Positions 7,784 to 14,524 of a stretch of 15,911 bases of DNA are shown here, piece after piece. The notes below the pieces were generated by a model. The model was not told the origin of the DNA. It worked only from the letters and a program-made list of their open reading frames with translations, and did not search any database. Within the stretch, counting starts at the first letter, position 1. Each line of letters opens with the position of its first letter. This stretch comes from JBFWQM01 sp050249455. GTDB lineage: Bacteria; Pseudomonadota; Alphaproteobacteria; MPNO01; VGEU01. The position numbers and the translations under genes were made by a program. The stretch spans positions 1 through 15,911 of the forward strand of contig JBFWQM010000116.1 of assembly GCA_050249455.1 (NCBI GenBank), written 5' to 3'.

Positions 7784-7802
7784 CGAAACCCACGACGTTT
7801 CG
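7784..7802 (+). repeat. Small inverted repeat after the FAH-family gene
   Basis: CGAAAC-N7-GTTTCG immediately after the stop codon, directly next to the larger palindrome. It could form a weak hairpin in the transcript; no function can be assigned. Confidence 0.4.
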
Positions 7803-7833
7803 TAGGGGCGGGTTTCAAACCCGCCCTTTTTTT
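7802..7833 (+). terminator. Rho-independent terminator built from a REP-like palindrome
   Basis: A GC-rich hairpin (GGGCGGGTTT / AAACCCGCCC, essentially without loop bases beyond the central turn) is followed by seven T residues on the plus strand. It lies 22 bp after the FAH-family stop and is correctly oriented to end that transcript. The hairpin is the first copy of the palindrome pair described separately. Confidence 0.75.
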
Positions 7834-7889
7834 CACCCCATCGACGGTACTGTCGGGAGGCCGCGGGCGGGTTTGAAACCCGCCCCTAC
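7802..7889. repeat. Inverted doublet of a 25-bp REP-like palindrome
   Basis: Two copies of the same 25-bp unit (GTAGGGGCGGGTTTC..., ending ...AAACCCGCCC) lie at 7802-7826 and, exactly reverse-complemented, at 7865-7889, separated by 38 bp. Each copy is itself a near-perfect palindrome. The arrangement, in the gap between convergent genes, is that of BIME-type REP doublets. Transcripts from either strand meet the identical unit; only the rightward one has a T run. Such units are known from many bacterial genomes as dispersed extragenic repeats, but the family's abundance here cannot be judged from one window. Confidence 0.85.
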
Positions 7890-7912
7890 AGAGCGTCGAT
7901 GCATTCCCGACA

Positions 7913-7934
7913 GCGAGCCACGTGGTTGGCTCGC
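7913..7934 (-). terminator. Hairpin after the ABC importer operon
   Basis: GCGAGCCA-N6-TGGCTCGC forms an 8-bp perfect stem with a 6-base loop, only a few bases downstream of the last permease stop (7940-7942). There is no T run on the minus strand, so it may stabilise the mRNA end or assist termination rather than be a full intrinsic terminator. Confidence 0.45.
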
Positions 7935-7939
7935 AGCGC

Positions 7940-8761
7940 TCACACCACCATGTCGCGCGACACCGGCCGCCACGCCGTGGAGCGCGCCTGCACGCGCTGC
8001 AGCGCGGCGTTGACCACGATGACCAGCGCCGTCACCACGATGATGCCGGCGAAGATGCCGGTGGAATCGGCCATCGCGCGGGCGTTGTTGATGTAGTAGC
8101 CGAGGCCGGCGTTGGCGGCGATGAACTCGCCGACCACCGCGGCGCTGAGCGCGCGGGGCAGCGCGATCTTGATGCCGGCGAAGATGTAGGGAAGCGTCGT
8201 GTTCCACACAATCTCGCGCGCCACCGTCCACTCGCCCGCCCCCATCACCCGCGCGGTGGCGACCAGCGGCGGGCTGACGCTGCGCACGCCGGCGAGCGTG
8301 TTGAAGAACAGCAGGAAGAACACCAGCGCGGCGACGAACACGATCTTGGAGAAGATGCCGATGCCGAACCACAGGATCAGCAGCGGCGCCAGCGCCAGCT
8401 TCGGCACCCCCATCGCCACGGTGACGAACGGGTCGAGCGCCGCGGTGAGCCGCGGCGACCGGCGCAGCAGGAACGGCAGCGCGACGCCGAGCCCGCCGCC
8501 GAGCGCGAAGCCCGCCGCCGCCTCCCACAGCGTGATGGCGGTGTGGTGCCAAAGCTCCGCGCCCGACCCCAGCGTCCACAACCGTTCCAGCACGGCGATC
8601 GGCGGCGCGACGAAGTCGCGGCCGAGCGAGACCGAGCCGAGCTGCCACAGGCCTACCAGCACGACGCCCAGCGCCAGCTTGCCCGCTGCGATCCGGTGGC
8701 GGTTCCAGTGGCGCCGCGGCTCGGCCCGCGGTAGCGCGGCGGCGATCGACTGGTTGGTCAT
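7940..8761 (-). CDS. NitT/TauT-type ABC transporter permease (second permease)
   Basis: An inner-membrane channel subunit of a binding-protein-dependent importer, 273 residues, of the SsuC/TauC-like BPD_transp_1 family. A cytoplasmic N-terminus precedes a first hydrophobic helix (LALGVVLVGLWQLG), followed by further helices. The diagnostic segment LAPLLILWFGIGIFSKIVFV is present. The coupling EAA-type loop is RVMGAGEWTVAREIVW and TTLPYIFAGIKIALPRAL, which docks on the ATPase. The ATG overlaps the ATPase stop by four bases (ATGA), so translation is coupled. It is about 260-270 residues like its partner, and the two are clearly different proteins, which implies a heterodimeric channel. Last gene of the operon. 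Substrate unknown. Confidence 0.93.
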   Translation of the reverse strand: MTNQSIAAALPRAEPRRHWNRHRIAAGKLALGVVLVGLWQLGSVSLGRDFVAPPIAVLERLWTLGSGAELWHHTAITLWEAAAGFALGGGLGVALPFLLRRSPRLTAALDPFVTVAMGVPKLALAPLLILWFGIGIFSKIVFVAALVFFLLFFNTLAGVRSVSPPLVATARVMGAGEWTVAREIVWNTTLPYIFAGIKIALPRALSAAVVGEFIAANAGLGYYINNARAMADSTGIFAGIIVVTALVIVVNAALQRVQARSTAWRPVSRDMVV

Positions 8762-9546
8762 TGCAGGTCGCGCCGCACCCGCTCGTAGAGCGGGCCGAAG
8801 CCGGGCAGGCCGAACAGGTTGGCGACGTCGCGCGGGCGCGGGATGTCGATCCGGTGCTCGGCGGCGATCCGCGTCGGCGCGCGGGTGAGCACCAGGGTGC
8901 GGTCGCCCAGCGCGATCGCCTCCGCGATGTCGTGGGTCACGAACACGATGGTCTTGCGGCCCAGGTTCCACAGCCGCAGCAGGTCGGCCTGGAGCTGCAT
9001 GCGGGTCTGGGCGTCGAGCGCGCCGAACGGCTCGTCCATCAGGATGACCGGCGGGTCGTAGACCAGCGTGCGGATCAGCGACGCGCGCTTGCGCATGCCG
9101 CCGGACAGCTCGTGCGGGTAGTAGCGCTCGAAACCCTTGAGGCCGGTCGCCTCCAGCAGCATGTCGGCGCGCCTGCGGCTTTCCTCGCCGAGCGCGCCCT
9201 GGACCCGCAGCGGGAACAGCACGTTGTCGATCAGCGTGCGCCACGGCAGCAGGTTGTCGTCCTGCGTTACGTAGCCCATGCGGCAGCCCCAGCCGGGGCG
9301 CAGCGCGCGGCCGTCCATCGGGCGCGCCACCTCGCCGTCGAACCGCACCTCCCCCGCCGTCATCACGTCGATCTGGGCGAGCAGGTTGAGCAGCGTCGAC
9401 TTGCCGGCGCCCGACGGCCCGACGATGGTCAGGAACTCGCCGGCGCCGACGGTGAAGGTCAGGTCATCGATCACGCGCAGCGGCTCCGCCCGCTCGGCGC
9501 GCGGCGGGAAGCTCTTGCCGACGCCGACCACCTCCAGCGCCGTCAT
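8758..9546 (-). CDS. NitT/TauT-type ABC transporter ATP-binding protein
   Basis: The cytoplasmic ATPase that powers the importer, 262 residues. All nucleotide-binding motifs are intact: Walker A GPSGAGKST (43-51), Q-loop Gln95 in YVTQDDNLLPW, signature LSGGM (147-151), Walker B VILMDEP (167-173), D-loop GALD and the switch histidine His205 in VFVTHD. The Q-loop sequence Q-D-x-x-L-L-P-W is characteristic of the nitrate/sulfonate/taurine class. The open frame continues far upstream through the neighbouring permease, but the ATG at 9546 overlaps that permease's stop by four bases (ATGA) and starts at the normal family N-terminus. It also overlaps the next permease by four bases. Confidence 0.95.
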   Translation of the reverse strand: MTALEVVGVGKSFPPRAERAEPLRVIDDLTFTVGAGEFLTIVGPSGAGKSTLLNLLAQIDVMTAGEVRFDGEVARPMDGRALRPGWGCRMGYVTQDDNLLPWRTLIDNVLFPLRVQGALGEESRRRADMLLEATGLKGFERYYPHELSGGMRKRASLIRTLVYDPPVILMDEPFGALDAQTRMQLQADLLRLWNLGRKTIVFVTHDIAEAIALGDRTLVLTRAPTRIAAEHRIDIPRPRDVANLFGLPGFGPLYERVRRDLQ

Positions 9547-10331
9547 GCCGCCCCCGACGCGCCGGCGGAGCCGGCGACCTCGGGCGGCCGCCAGCGCAGC
9601 AGCCAGCGCTCTGCCCGCTCTACCGCCACGTTGACCGCCAGCACCAGCACCGTGACGCCGAGCAGCGCGACGAATACGCCTTTGGTGTCGAAGTCGGTCG
9701 CCGCCGCGCCGACCATGTAGCCGATGCCGCGGTTGGACGAGATCAGCTCGCCCACCACCGCCGCGCCGATCGCATACGGCGCCGAGATCTTGAGCGCTGC
9801 GAAGATGTAGGGCACCGCGCCCGGCCACACGATGTGGCGGGCGATGTCGGCCTCCGACGCGCCCATGATGCGCGCCATCCCGACGTGCTGGGCACTGACC
9901 GCGCGCACGCCCGCCATCGTGTTGAAGAAGACGACGAAGAAGACGATCGAGAAGACCAGAGCGATCTTCGACTCGATGCCGATGCCGAACCACAGGATGA
10001 ACAGCGGCGCCAAGGCCAGCTTCGGCATGCCGTAGCCGCCGACCATGTAGGGATCGAGGATCGCGGTGATCACCGGCGACCGCCGCAGCAGGAACGGCAG
10101 CAGCGCCCCCGGCACGCCGCCGAGCACGAGGCCCCACACCGCCGCCTCCGCGGTATAGCCGGCGTGCCACAGGAGAAGCCCGCCGGTCAGCGAGTCCCAG
10201 AACGCCACCGCCGTCGACCACGGCGAGGAGAACCACTGCGCGCCGAAGATCCACGTGCACGCCTGCCACGCCGCCACGCACAGGGCCAGGATCGCCGCGC
10301 GGTCGGCGGCCGGGCGCAGCACGCGGTTCAT
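9543..10331 (-). CDS. NitT/TauT-type ABC transporter permease (first permease)
   Basis: A membrane subunit of the same importer, 262 residues. It begins MNRVLRPAADRAAILALCVA, a short basic segment leading into a first helix. It contains the family segment LALAPLFILWFGIGIESKIA, the neighbouring helix FSIVFFVVFFNTMAGVRAVS, and the ATPase-coupling EAA-type loop RIMGASEADIARHIVWPGAV followed by PYIFAALKIS. The C-terminal tail is Ala/Gly/Pro-rich. The start is fixed by an ATGA overlap with the binding-protein stop. Its resemblance to the second permease is confined to family segments, so both are needed rather than duplicated spares. Confidence 0.93.
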   Translation of the reverse strand: MNRVLRPAADRAAILALCVAAWQACTWIFGAQWFSSPWSTAVAFWDSLTGGLLLWHAGYTAEAAVWGLVLGGVPGALLPFLLRRSPVITAILDPYMVGGYGMPKLALAPLFILWFGIGIESKIALVFSIVFFVVFFNTMAGVRAVSAQHVGMARIMGASEADIARHIVWPGAVPYIFAALKISAPYAIGAAVVGELISSNRGIGYMVGAAATDFDTKGVFVALLGVTVLVLAVNVAVERAERWLLRWRPPEVAGSAGASGAA

Positions 10332-11344
10332 TTCAGGTACGCGTTGGAGTAGATGCCGTCGAACGACTTCAGGGTCTCCTCCGCCTTGACCATGCCGGTC
10401 TTCAGCATCAGGTCCTGGCCGTTCCTGAGGCCGGCCTCGGTGACCTCCAGCGACGCCGGAGTCATCGCGCGCATCGCCTCGAACGCGTCGGACAGCACGC
10501 CGGGATCGAGCTGGGCGAAGCGCTTCTGCAGCGCGGGCAGCGCCTCCTGCGGCCGGTCGCGGATCGCGGTCAGCGCACCCTGGTAGGCGGCGAGCAGCTT
10601 GCGGCACAGCGCGGGCTTCGCCTCGCAGGTGCCGGCGCGCGTGATGACGACGTTGTAGGCGAACGGCACCAGCTCAGGGAAATCGCCGCGCACGCTGCTG
10701 GCCAGCCGGATCGCATTGCCCTCGCGCACCGGGATCAGGGTCCACGGTTGCGACATCACGAACCCCGAGATGGCGCCCGATTTCAGCGCCGCCATCATGT
10801 TGGGCGGCTGCATCGGCGTCAGCGTCACGTCGCGCTGGTCGTCCACCTTCCCCTTCGACAGGAAGTACTTCATGTAGCCGTGTGGGATCGTATTGGGCGC
10901 GTCGATGGCAAGCTGCAGGCCCTTGACCGCCTGGGCGCGCTTGTCCATCGGCGTCTTGTCGTCGATGCCGCGCTTGGCCGCGATCTCCTTGCCGAGCACG
11001 ATCTCGAGCAGCGGCTTGTCGACCGTGAGCCCGATCGCCACCAGCTTCTGGCCGCGCGCGTTGGCCCGGATCACCGTCGGGCCCGACCCGGCGGAGAAAT
11101 CGACGCTGCCGGCGAGCACCGCGTTGGCTGCGCCGATGCCCGACACCACGCTCGACTTCACCTTGAGGCCGTTCTTCTCGAACAGGCCGAGGTCTTCCGC
11201 GAGGTAGTGGAAGCCGAAGGTGAGGGAGGTGACCGGCAGTGCGACCGAGGTTTCGTCCATCTGCGCGATGCCCGCCGACGGCAACGACATCGCCATGCCA
11301 GCGGCAGCCAATAGAATCCGGATGCGATGGTCCACGCGTCCCAT
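10328..11344 (-). CDS. ABC transporter substrate-binding protein, NMT1/SsuA-like
   Basis: The periplasmic ligand-binding component of the importer, 338 residues. The start MGRVDHRIRILLAAAGMAMS is chosen because GGAGG lies 5 bases upstream; it gives a good Sec signal peptide with cleavage probably near GIAQ (about residue 28). The longer open frame to 11422 lacks these features. The mature part begins with the class pattern LTFGFHYLAEDLGLFEKNGL, followed by GIGAANAVLAGSVDFSAGSG and the middle segment PNMMAALKSGAISGFVMSQP, all typical of NitT/TauT/NMT1-like proteins. Ligands in this class range from nitrate and sulfonates to pyrimidines and phthalate-like aromatics, so the substrate is open. 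It is the first transporter gene, joined by ATGA to the permease. Confidence 0.92.
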   Translation of the reverse strand: MGRVDHRIRILLAAAGMAMSLPSAGIAQMDETSVALPVTSLTFGFHYLAEDLGLFEKNGLKVKSSVVSGIGAANAVLAGSVDFSAGSGPTVIRANARGQKLVAIGLTVDKPLLEIVLGKEIAAKRGIDDKTPMDKRAQAVKGLQLAIDAPNTIPHGYMKYFLSKGKVDDQRDVTLTPMQPPNMMAALKSGAISGFVMSQPWTLIPVREGNAIRLASSVRGDFPELVPFAYNVVITRAGTCEAKPALCRKLLAAYQGALTAIRDRPQEALPALQKRFAQLDPGVLSDAFEAMRAMTPASLEVTEAGLRNGQDLMLKTGMVKAEETLKSFDGIYSNAYLK

Positions 11345-11349
11345 TCGTT

Positions 11350-11354
11350 CCTCC
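11350..11354 (-). promoter_or_regulatory. Ribosome binding site of the ABC binding-protein gene
   Basis: GGAGG on the minus strand, 5 bases before the ATG at 11342-11344. It fixes the start over the longer open frame. Confidence 0.75.
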
Positions 11355-11394
11355 CCGGTTTCGGCCTGTCCGGCCGTATCGTTCGTTGGCGCCC

Positions 11395-11422
11395 AGGATA
11401 CAGCGACGGGCGCGCCGCACAA
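11395..11422 (-). promoter_or_regulatory. Possible sigma-70-like promoter before the ABC importer
   Basis: On the minus strand TTGTGC (11417-11422) and TATCCT (11395-11400) are 16 bases apart, about 50 bases before the binding-protein ATG, in the 87-bp gap after the Rieske gene. The match to the consensus is moderate, and the importer could equally be read from upstream. Confidence 0.3.
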
Positions 11423-11431
11423 GCCGGGGCG

Positions 11432-11746
11432 TTACCGCGCGCCGACGTCAATCAGAACGTCCGCTCCGTCTATCTTCACCGGATAGGAGACGAGGCGGCA
11501 TCCGCCGGGGGAAATACATTCCCCGGTCGTGCCGTCGAAGCGCCAGCCGTGATAGGCGCAGATGATGACGTCTTCGTCGAACCAGCCGCTCGACAGCGGC
11601 AGCTCCGCGTGGGCGCAGCGGTCGAGGAACGCGCCAGGCACGCCGCCGCGCGGCCACACGACGATGACGTCGATGCCGGCGACCTCGAACCGCCCGGCGC
11701 GGCCCTCGCCCACGTCTTCCAGCGTGCAGACTTTCTCGAACGCCAT
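11432..11746 (-). CDS. Rieske [2Fe-2S] ferredoxin-like protein
   Basis: A 104-residue stand-alone Rieske domain, the size of ferredoxins that pass electrons to aromatic-ring oxygenases or of NirD-like small subunits. The cluster ligands are complete: Cys44-x-His46 (RCAHAELPL) and Cys63-x2-His66 (ICAYHGWRFDGTTGEC), spaced as in Rieske ferredoxins. There is no signal peptide or membrane helix, so it acts in the cytoplasm. It lies 34 bp after the glycosyltransferase stop and 87 bp before the ABC binding-protein gene, all on the same strand. No oxygenase alpha subunit or ferredoxin reductase is present in the window, so its partner is elsewhere or is one of the nearby oxygenases; the latter is speculation. 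Confidence 0.88.
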   Translation of the reverse strand: MAFEKVCTLEDVGEGRAGRFEVAGIDVIVVWPRGGVPGAFLDRCAHAELPLSSGWFDEDVIICAYHGWRFDGTTGECISPGGCRLVSYPVKIDGADVLIDVGAR

Positions 11747-11780
11747 CGCCGGGCAGCCTAGCGGGGTCTCCCGCGGCGGG

Positions 11781-12596
11781 CTAGCGGGTTGCGACGAAGA
11801 CGCGGCTTTCGTCGCGGATCACGGCGCGGCGGCGCGCGAGCTCGGCCGGGGCGAGGGTGGCGGCCATCGGGGCGGCGGTCAGCGCGACGCTGCGCCGGTA
11901 GAACGGCTTCAGGTTGTCCTGAAGCTCGACGTAGTCGTTGGCGCCGGCGGCGTCGAAGAACGTGTCGGCGCGGTTGAAGCCGGCACGGCAGCAGCGGGCC
12001 GAGAAGTCGATGTGCCAGTCGCCGCGGCGCGGGAAGTTCGCCTCGTCGATGCCGCCGACGGCATCCAGCACCCGCGGCGTCACGGTGAACAGGCAGCCCA
12101 TGCAGTCGTAGACACCGACATGGGCCGCGCAGCGGCCGCTGGGATCGGTCGCCGCCGGCCGCGCCGGGTCGACCGGCACCGCCGGCCGGCGCTCGCCGTT
12201 CCACAGCATCGCGTTGAGGTGGCAGAGGTGGTCGAAGCTGCTCGCCTGCGCCGCCTCCAGATAGAGGCGGTCCCAGCCCGGTCGGCGGAACACGACGTCG
12301 TCGTCGGCCTTGAACAGGAAGCCGAACCGCAGCGACCGGCACAGGTCGAAGATCGTGTTGGTCTGGCCGCCCGCGCCGCGCCGGTCGTTGCGGATCACGT
12401 GCAGCGCGATCGGCAGCCCGCCGCGGTAGAGCAGGTCCATGGTGCCGTCGGTCGAGCCGTCGTCGGCGACGACCACGTACCACGGCAGCGTCGGGTCGCG
12501 CGTCGCCGCCCACGACACCAGGCACTCGCGCAGGTAGTCGGCGCGATTGTAGGTGGTGACCGCGAACACGATCGGGCCGGGGAACGGCGCGGTCAC
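11781..12596 (-). CDS. Family 2 (GT-A fold) glycosyltransferase
   Basis: A 271-residue cytosolic glycosyltransferase that likely adds a sugar from a nucleotide donor to a surface glycan. The N-terminal GT2 pattern is IVFAVTTYNRADYLRECLVS, then VVADDGSTDGT (about 44-52), and a metal/donor-binding acidic run KADDDVVF (96-103). A later GDWHIDFSARCCRAGF segment sits where the acceptor-site acidic residue is expected. The start is GTG at 12596, whose GTGA overlaps the stop of the BNR gene by four bases. An upstream ATG at 12641 would put 15 extra residues inside the BNR gene and is less likely. It lies in a block with two other glycosyltransferase-like genes. Donor and acceptor are unknown. Confidence 0.88.
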   Translation of the reverse strand: MTAPFPGPIVFAVTTYNRADYLRECLVSWAATRDPTLPWYVVVADDGSTDGTMDLLYRGGLPIALHVIRNDRRGAGGQTNTIFDLCRSLRFGFLFKADDDVVFRRPGWDRLYLEAAQASSFDHLCHLNAMLWNGERRPAVPVDPARPAATDPSGRCAAHVGVYDCMGCLFTVTPRVLDAVGGIDEANFPRRGDWHIDFSARCCRAGFNRADTFFDAAGANDYVELQDNLKPFYRRSVALTAAPMAATLAPAELARRRAVIRDESRVFVATR

Positions 12597-14524
12597 GGCA
12601 GCGCTTCGTAGAGCGTCAGCGGCGCGGGCGGCGGATCGCACGCCACCGGGCGCTCAGCCGTGCAGTCGGGCCGGCGGTCGCGGCCGCCATGCTGGGCTTC
12701 CCACCGCAGCACGAACGGCGCCGTCGTCCCGTCAGGCGCATGCGCGGCGATGGCGATAGTGCCGTAGCCGGCATGCGGCAGGACCGGCCGCAGCAGCGCC
12801 GCGGGCAGCGGCCGCGGATGCGGCGCCTCGCGCAGCGCGCGCAGGGTGACCGGGTCGAGCACGAGCTCGAACATCCCGGCGCGCCAGTGGCGCACCGGCT
12901 GGCGCAGCGTGCCGTCGGCCGCGGCGCGCACCGGCCCGGCACGGATCAGCGCCGGGATCGTGCCGTGACCGGCCAGGGTCCAGCGGTCGCGCCATGCCGT
13001 CGTCGCAACGACCTGCCAGCCGTCGCCGCGGGGACGCGCGTTGTGGAGCTGGGTGTGCCCGTCCGCGTCGTATTTCAGGAACGACACGACTGGCGCGCCG
13101 GCATGGTCGAGCCCGACCGTGACGGCGTTGCTGAGCCCGCCGCCCGGCGGCACGCGGTCCACCGCGCCGTCGCCGGGCCGGATCGGCAGCGCCAGCGGGG
13201 CGCCGGCGGCATCGGACCAGCGCACCAGGTCGGCCGAGCGGGCGTAGCCGACCTCCACCGTCGTCGATGCGTCCGCGGTGCGCCGCCACGCCCAGGCAAA
13301 GTGCCAGGTGCCGTCCGGGCCGCGCCGGGGCGGCGCGGGATAGGCGCTGGCGCCGCCCTCCCCGTCGCCGTCCGCGAACAGCGGTTGCGGGGTCAGACGT
13401 TGCCAGGTTCCCGCTGCGTAGCGGTTCAGCAGGATGCGGCCGGCGCCGCTGACGCCGTCGCGGTAAAGGAACGCCAGCGTGCCGCCATGCCGCAGGAACG
13501 TCGGATAGGTCGCGCGGTCCTCGTCGGCGCCGGTCATCGGCCGCAGCCGCTCCAGCCCGTCGAGCCGGCCGGGGGCGTCGGCGCGCGCATAGACCAGCGG
13601 CGTGGCGTGCATGTTGCCGGCAACGTGCAGCACGCCGCCCGGATCGAGCGCGAGCGCGATGGCGTTGTGGTTGTCCCAGCCGGCGAAGGTCGACGGCAGC
13701 GATCGCCGCGTCCAGCGCCGCGCCGCGCGGTCGAACGCCGCCACAGCCAGGCTGCGGTCGGCGGCGTAGTAGCCGACATAGAGCTGCCTCTCGTCCGCCA
13801 CCCCGTCGAACAGGACGCCGACGCCGGCCCAGGCGTTGCCGATGCGGTGGATCGCCCGCATGCCGGGCACGAACTCGCTGTCGCGCACGAACAGCGCGCA
13901 GTCCACCGCCGCCCGCGGATCGTCGCGCGGCGCCACGCGCAGGCGCCGGCCGTCGTTCAGCTCGAACGCGCGCGCGCGGCGCCCGTCCGCCTCGGTGACG
14001 AGCTGCCAGCCCCCGGAGGTCGGCGGCGCGTACCACGGCGCGGCCGGCCCGTCGTCGAGCCCGATGCGCAATGTCGTCGACCGCGCATCAGTGGCCAGCC
14101 GCAGCCACAGCGCGTAGGTCCCCGCCGCGGCGCCGATCGTGTCCGCCGCGCCGTCGAGCGCGATGCAGTGCCGCGGCGATGCCGGATCGCGGCTGCACGA
14201 CAGCTCGGCGGTGGCGGGGTCGGCCGGCGCCGCCAGCGCCTCGTCGAACCGCTGGCCGCAGTCGGCGGCCGCTGCCGGGACTGCATTGCACACCGCCGCG
14301 ATGGCAGCTGCCAATCGCCATATGGCGCGGCTCGGGCGGACGAGTCTCGTCTCGCTATCGCGAGCGCCCCCTCCCTCCAGCCCCCTCCCTCGAGGGGAGG
14401 GGGAGTATCTCGCCCCCTCCCCTCGAGGGAGGGGGTTGGGGGAGGGGGCTGGTGCGAGCGCATGTGCACCGAAACGCCACACCGATGCGTTTGCATGCCG
14501 TCGGTCCAATGAAGGATCACTCAT
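12593..14524 (-). CDS. Secreted BNR-repeat (sialidase-like propeller) protein
   Basis: A predicted extracytoplasmic beta-propeller resembling the BNR_4 family, related in fold to sialidases and glycan lyases; function unproven. Supporting segments are DNHNAIALALDPGGVLHVAG followed by NMHATPLVYARAD, then EDRATYPTFLRHGGTLAFLY and RDGVSGAGRILLNRY. Read from the ATG at 14524 (ATGA overlap with the upstream gene) the frame gives 643 residues. However, residues about 25-55 are the translation of a palindromic repeat, and the first 24 codons use G/C at only about half of third positions, unlike the body of the gene. The signal peptide (IWRLAAAIAAVCNAVPAAAA, cleavage near 87) comes only after this. 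The true start may be internal, for example TTG at 14314 (573 residues) or a non-canonical ATA at 14323. Confidence 0.75.
   Translation of the reverse strand: MSDPSLDRRHANASVWRFGAHALAPAPSPNPLPRGEGARYSPSPRGRGLEGGGARDSETRLVRPSRAIWRLAAAIAAVCNAVPAAAADCGQRFDEALAAPADPATAELSCSRDPASPRHCIALDGAADTIGAAAGTYALWLRLATDARSTTLRIGLDDGPAAPWYAPPTSGGWQLVTEADGRRARAFELNDGRRLRVAPRDDPRAAVDCALFVRDSEFVPGMRAIHRIGNAWAGVGVLFDGVADERQLYVGYYAADRSLAVAAFDRAARRWTRRSLPSTFAGWDNHNAIALALDPGGVLHVAGNMHATPLVYARADAPGRLDGLERLRPMTGADEDRATYPTFLRHGGTLAFLYRDGVSGAGRILLNRYAAGTWQRLTPQPLFADGDGEGGASAYPAPPRRGPDGTWHFAWAWRRTADASTTVEVGYARSADLVRWSDAAGAPLALPIRPGDGAVDRVPPGGGLSNAVTVGLDHAGAPVVSFLKYDADGHTQLHNARPRGDGWQVVATTAWRDRWTLAGHGTIPALIRAGPVRAAADGTLRQPVRHWRAGMFELVLDPVTLRALREAPHPRPLPAALLRPVLPHAGYGTIAIAAHAPDGTTAPFVLRWEAQHGGRDRRPDCTAERPVACDPPPAPLTLYEALP
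14377..14452. repeat. Inverted doublet of a C/G-rich REP-like palindrome
   Basis: Two exactly reverse-complementary 23-bp units, CCCCCTCCCTCGAGG... (14381-14403) and CCCCCTCCCCTCGAG... (14413-14435), each nearly palindromic around TCGA, are separated by 9 bp. Outer 13-bp arms (CCAGCCCCCTCCC at 14377-14389 and its complement at 14440-14452) extend the cruciform. Translated on the minus strand it gives PSPNPLPRGEG-like peptide, a common sign of dispersed extragenic repeats read as protein. It lies at the 5' end of the BNR gene, in frame. Confidence 0.85.

Noticed and set aside
7802..7889. A minimal CRISPR array or a MITE-type transposon remnant
   Set aside because: Only two units, in inverted rather than direct orientation, no cas genes, and no visible target duplication or transposase remnant.
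9547..10281. An N-terminal fusion of the ABC ATPase with an upstream domain
   Set aside because: The long frame only reads through the permease gene in a different frame; the ATPase starts at the ATGA overlap at 9546.
11758..11788. CTAGCGGG direct repeat (11758-11765 and 11781-11788) and a 5-bp hairpin in the gap before the Rieske gene
   Set aside because: Short, overlaps the glycosyltransferase stop, has no T run and is within chance expectation for GC-rich DNA, so not called as a terminator.
12689..14512. A 607-codon plus-strand frame opposite the BNR gene
   Set aside because: Low-complexity Arg/Gly/Ala-rich translation without motifs, against a recognisable propeller on the other strand.
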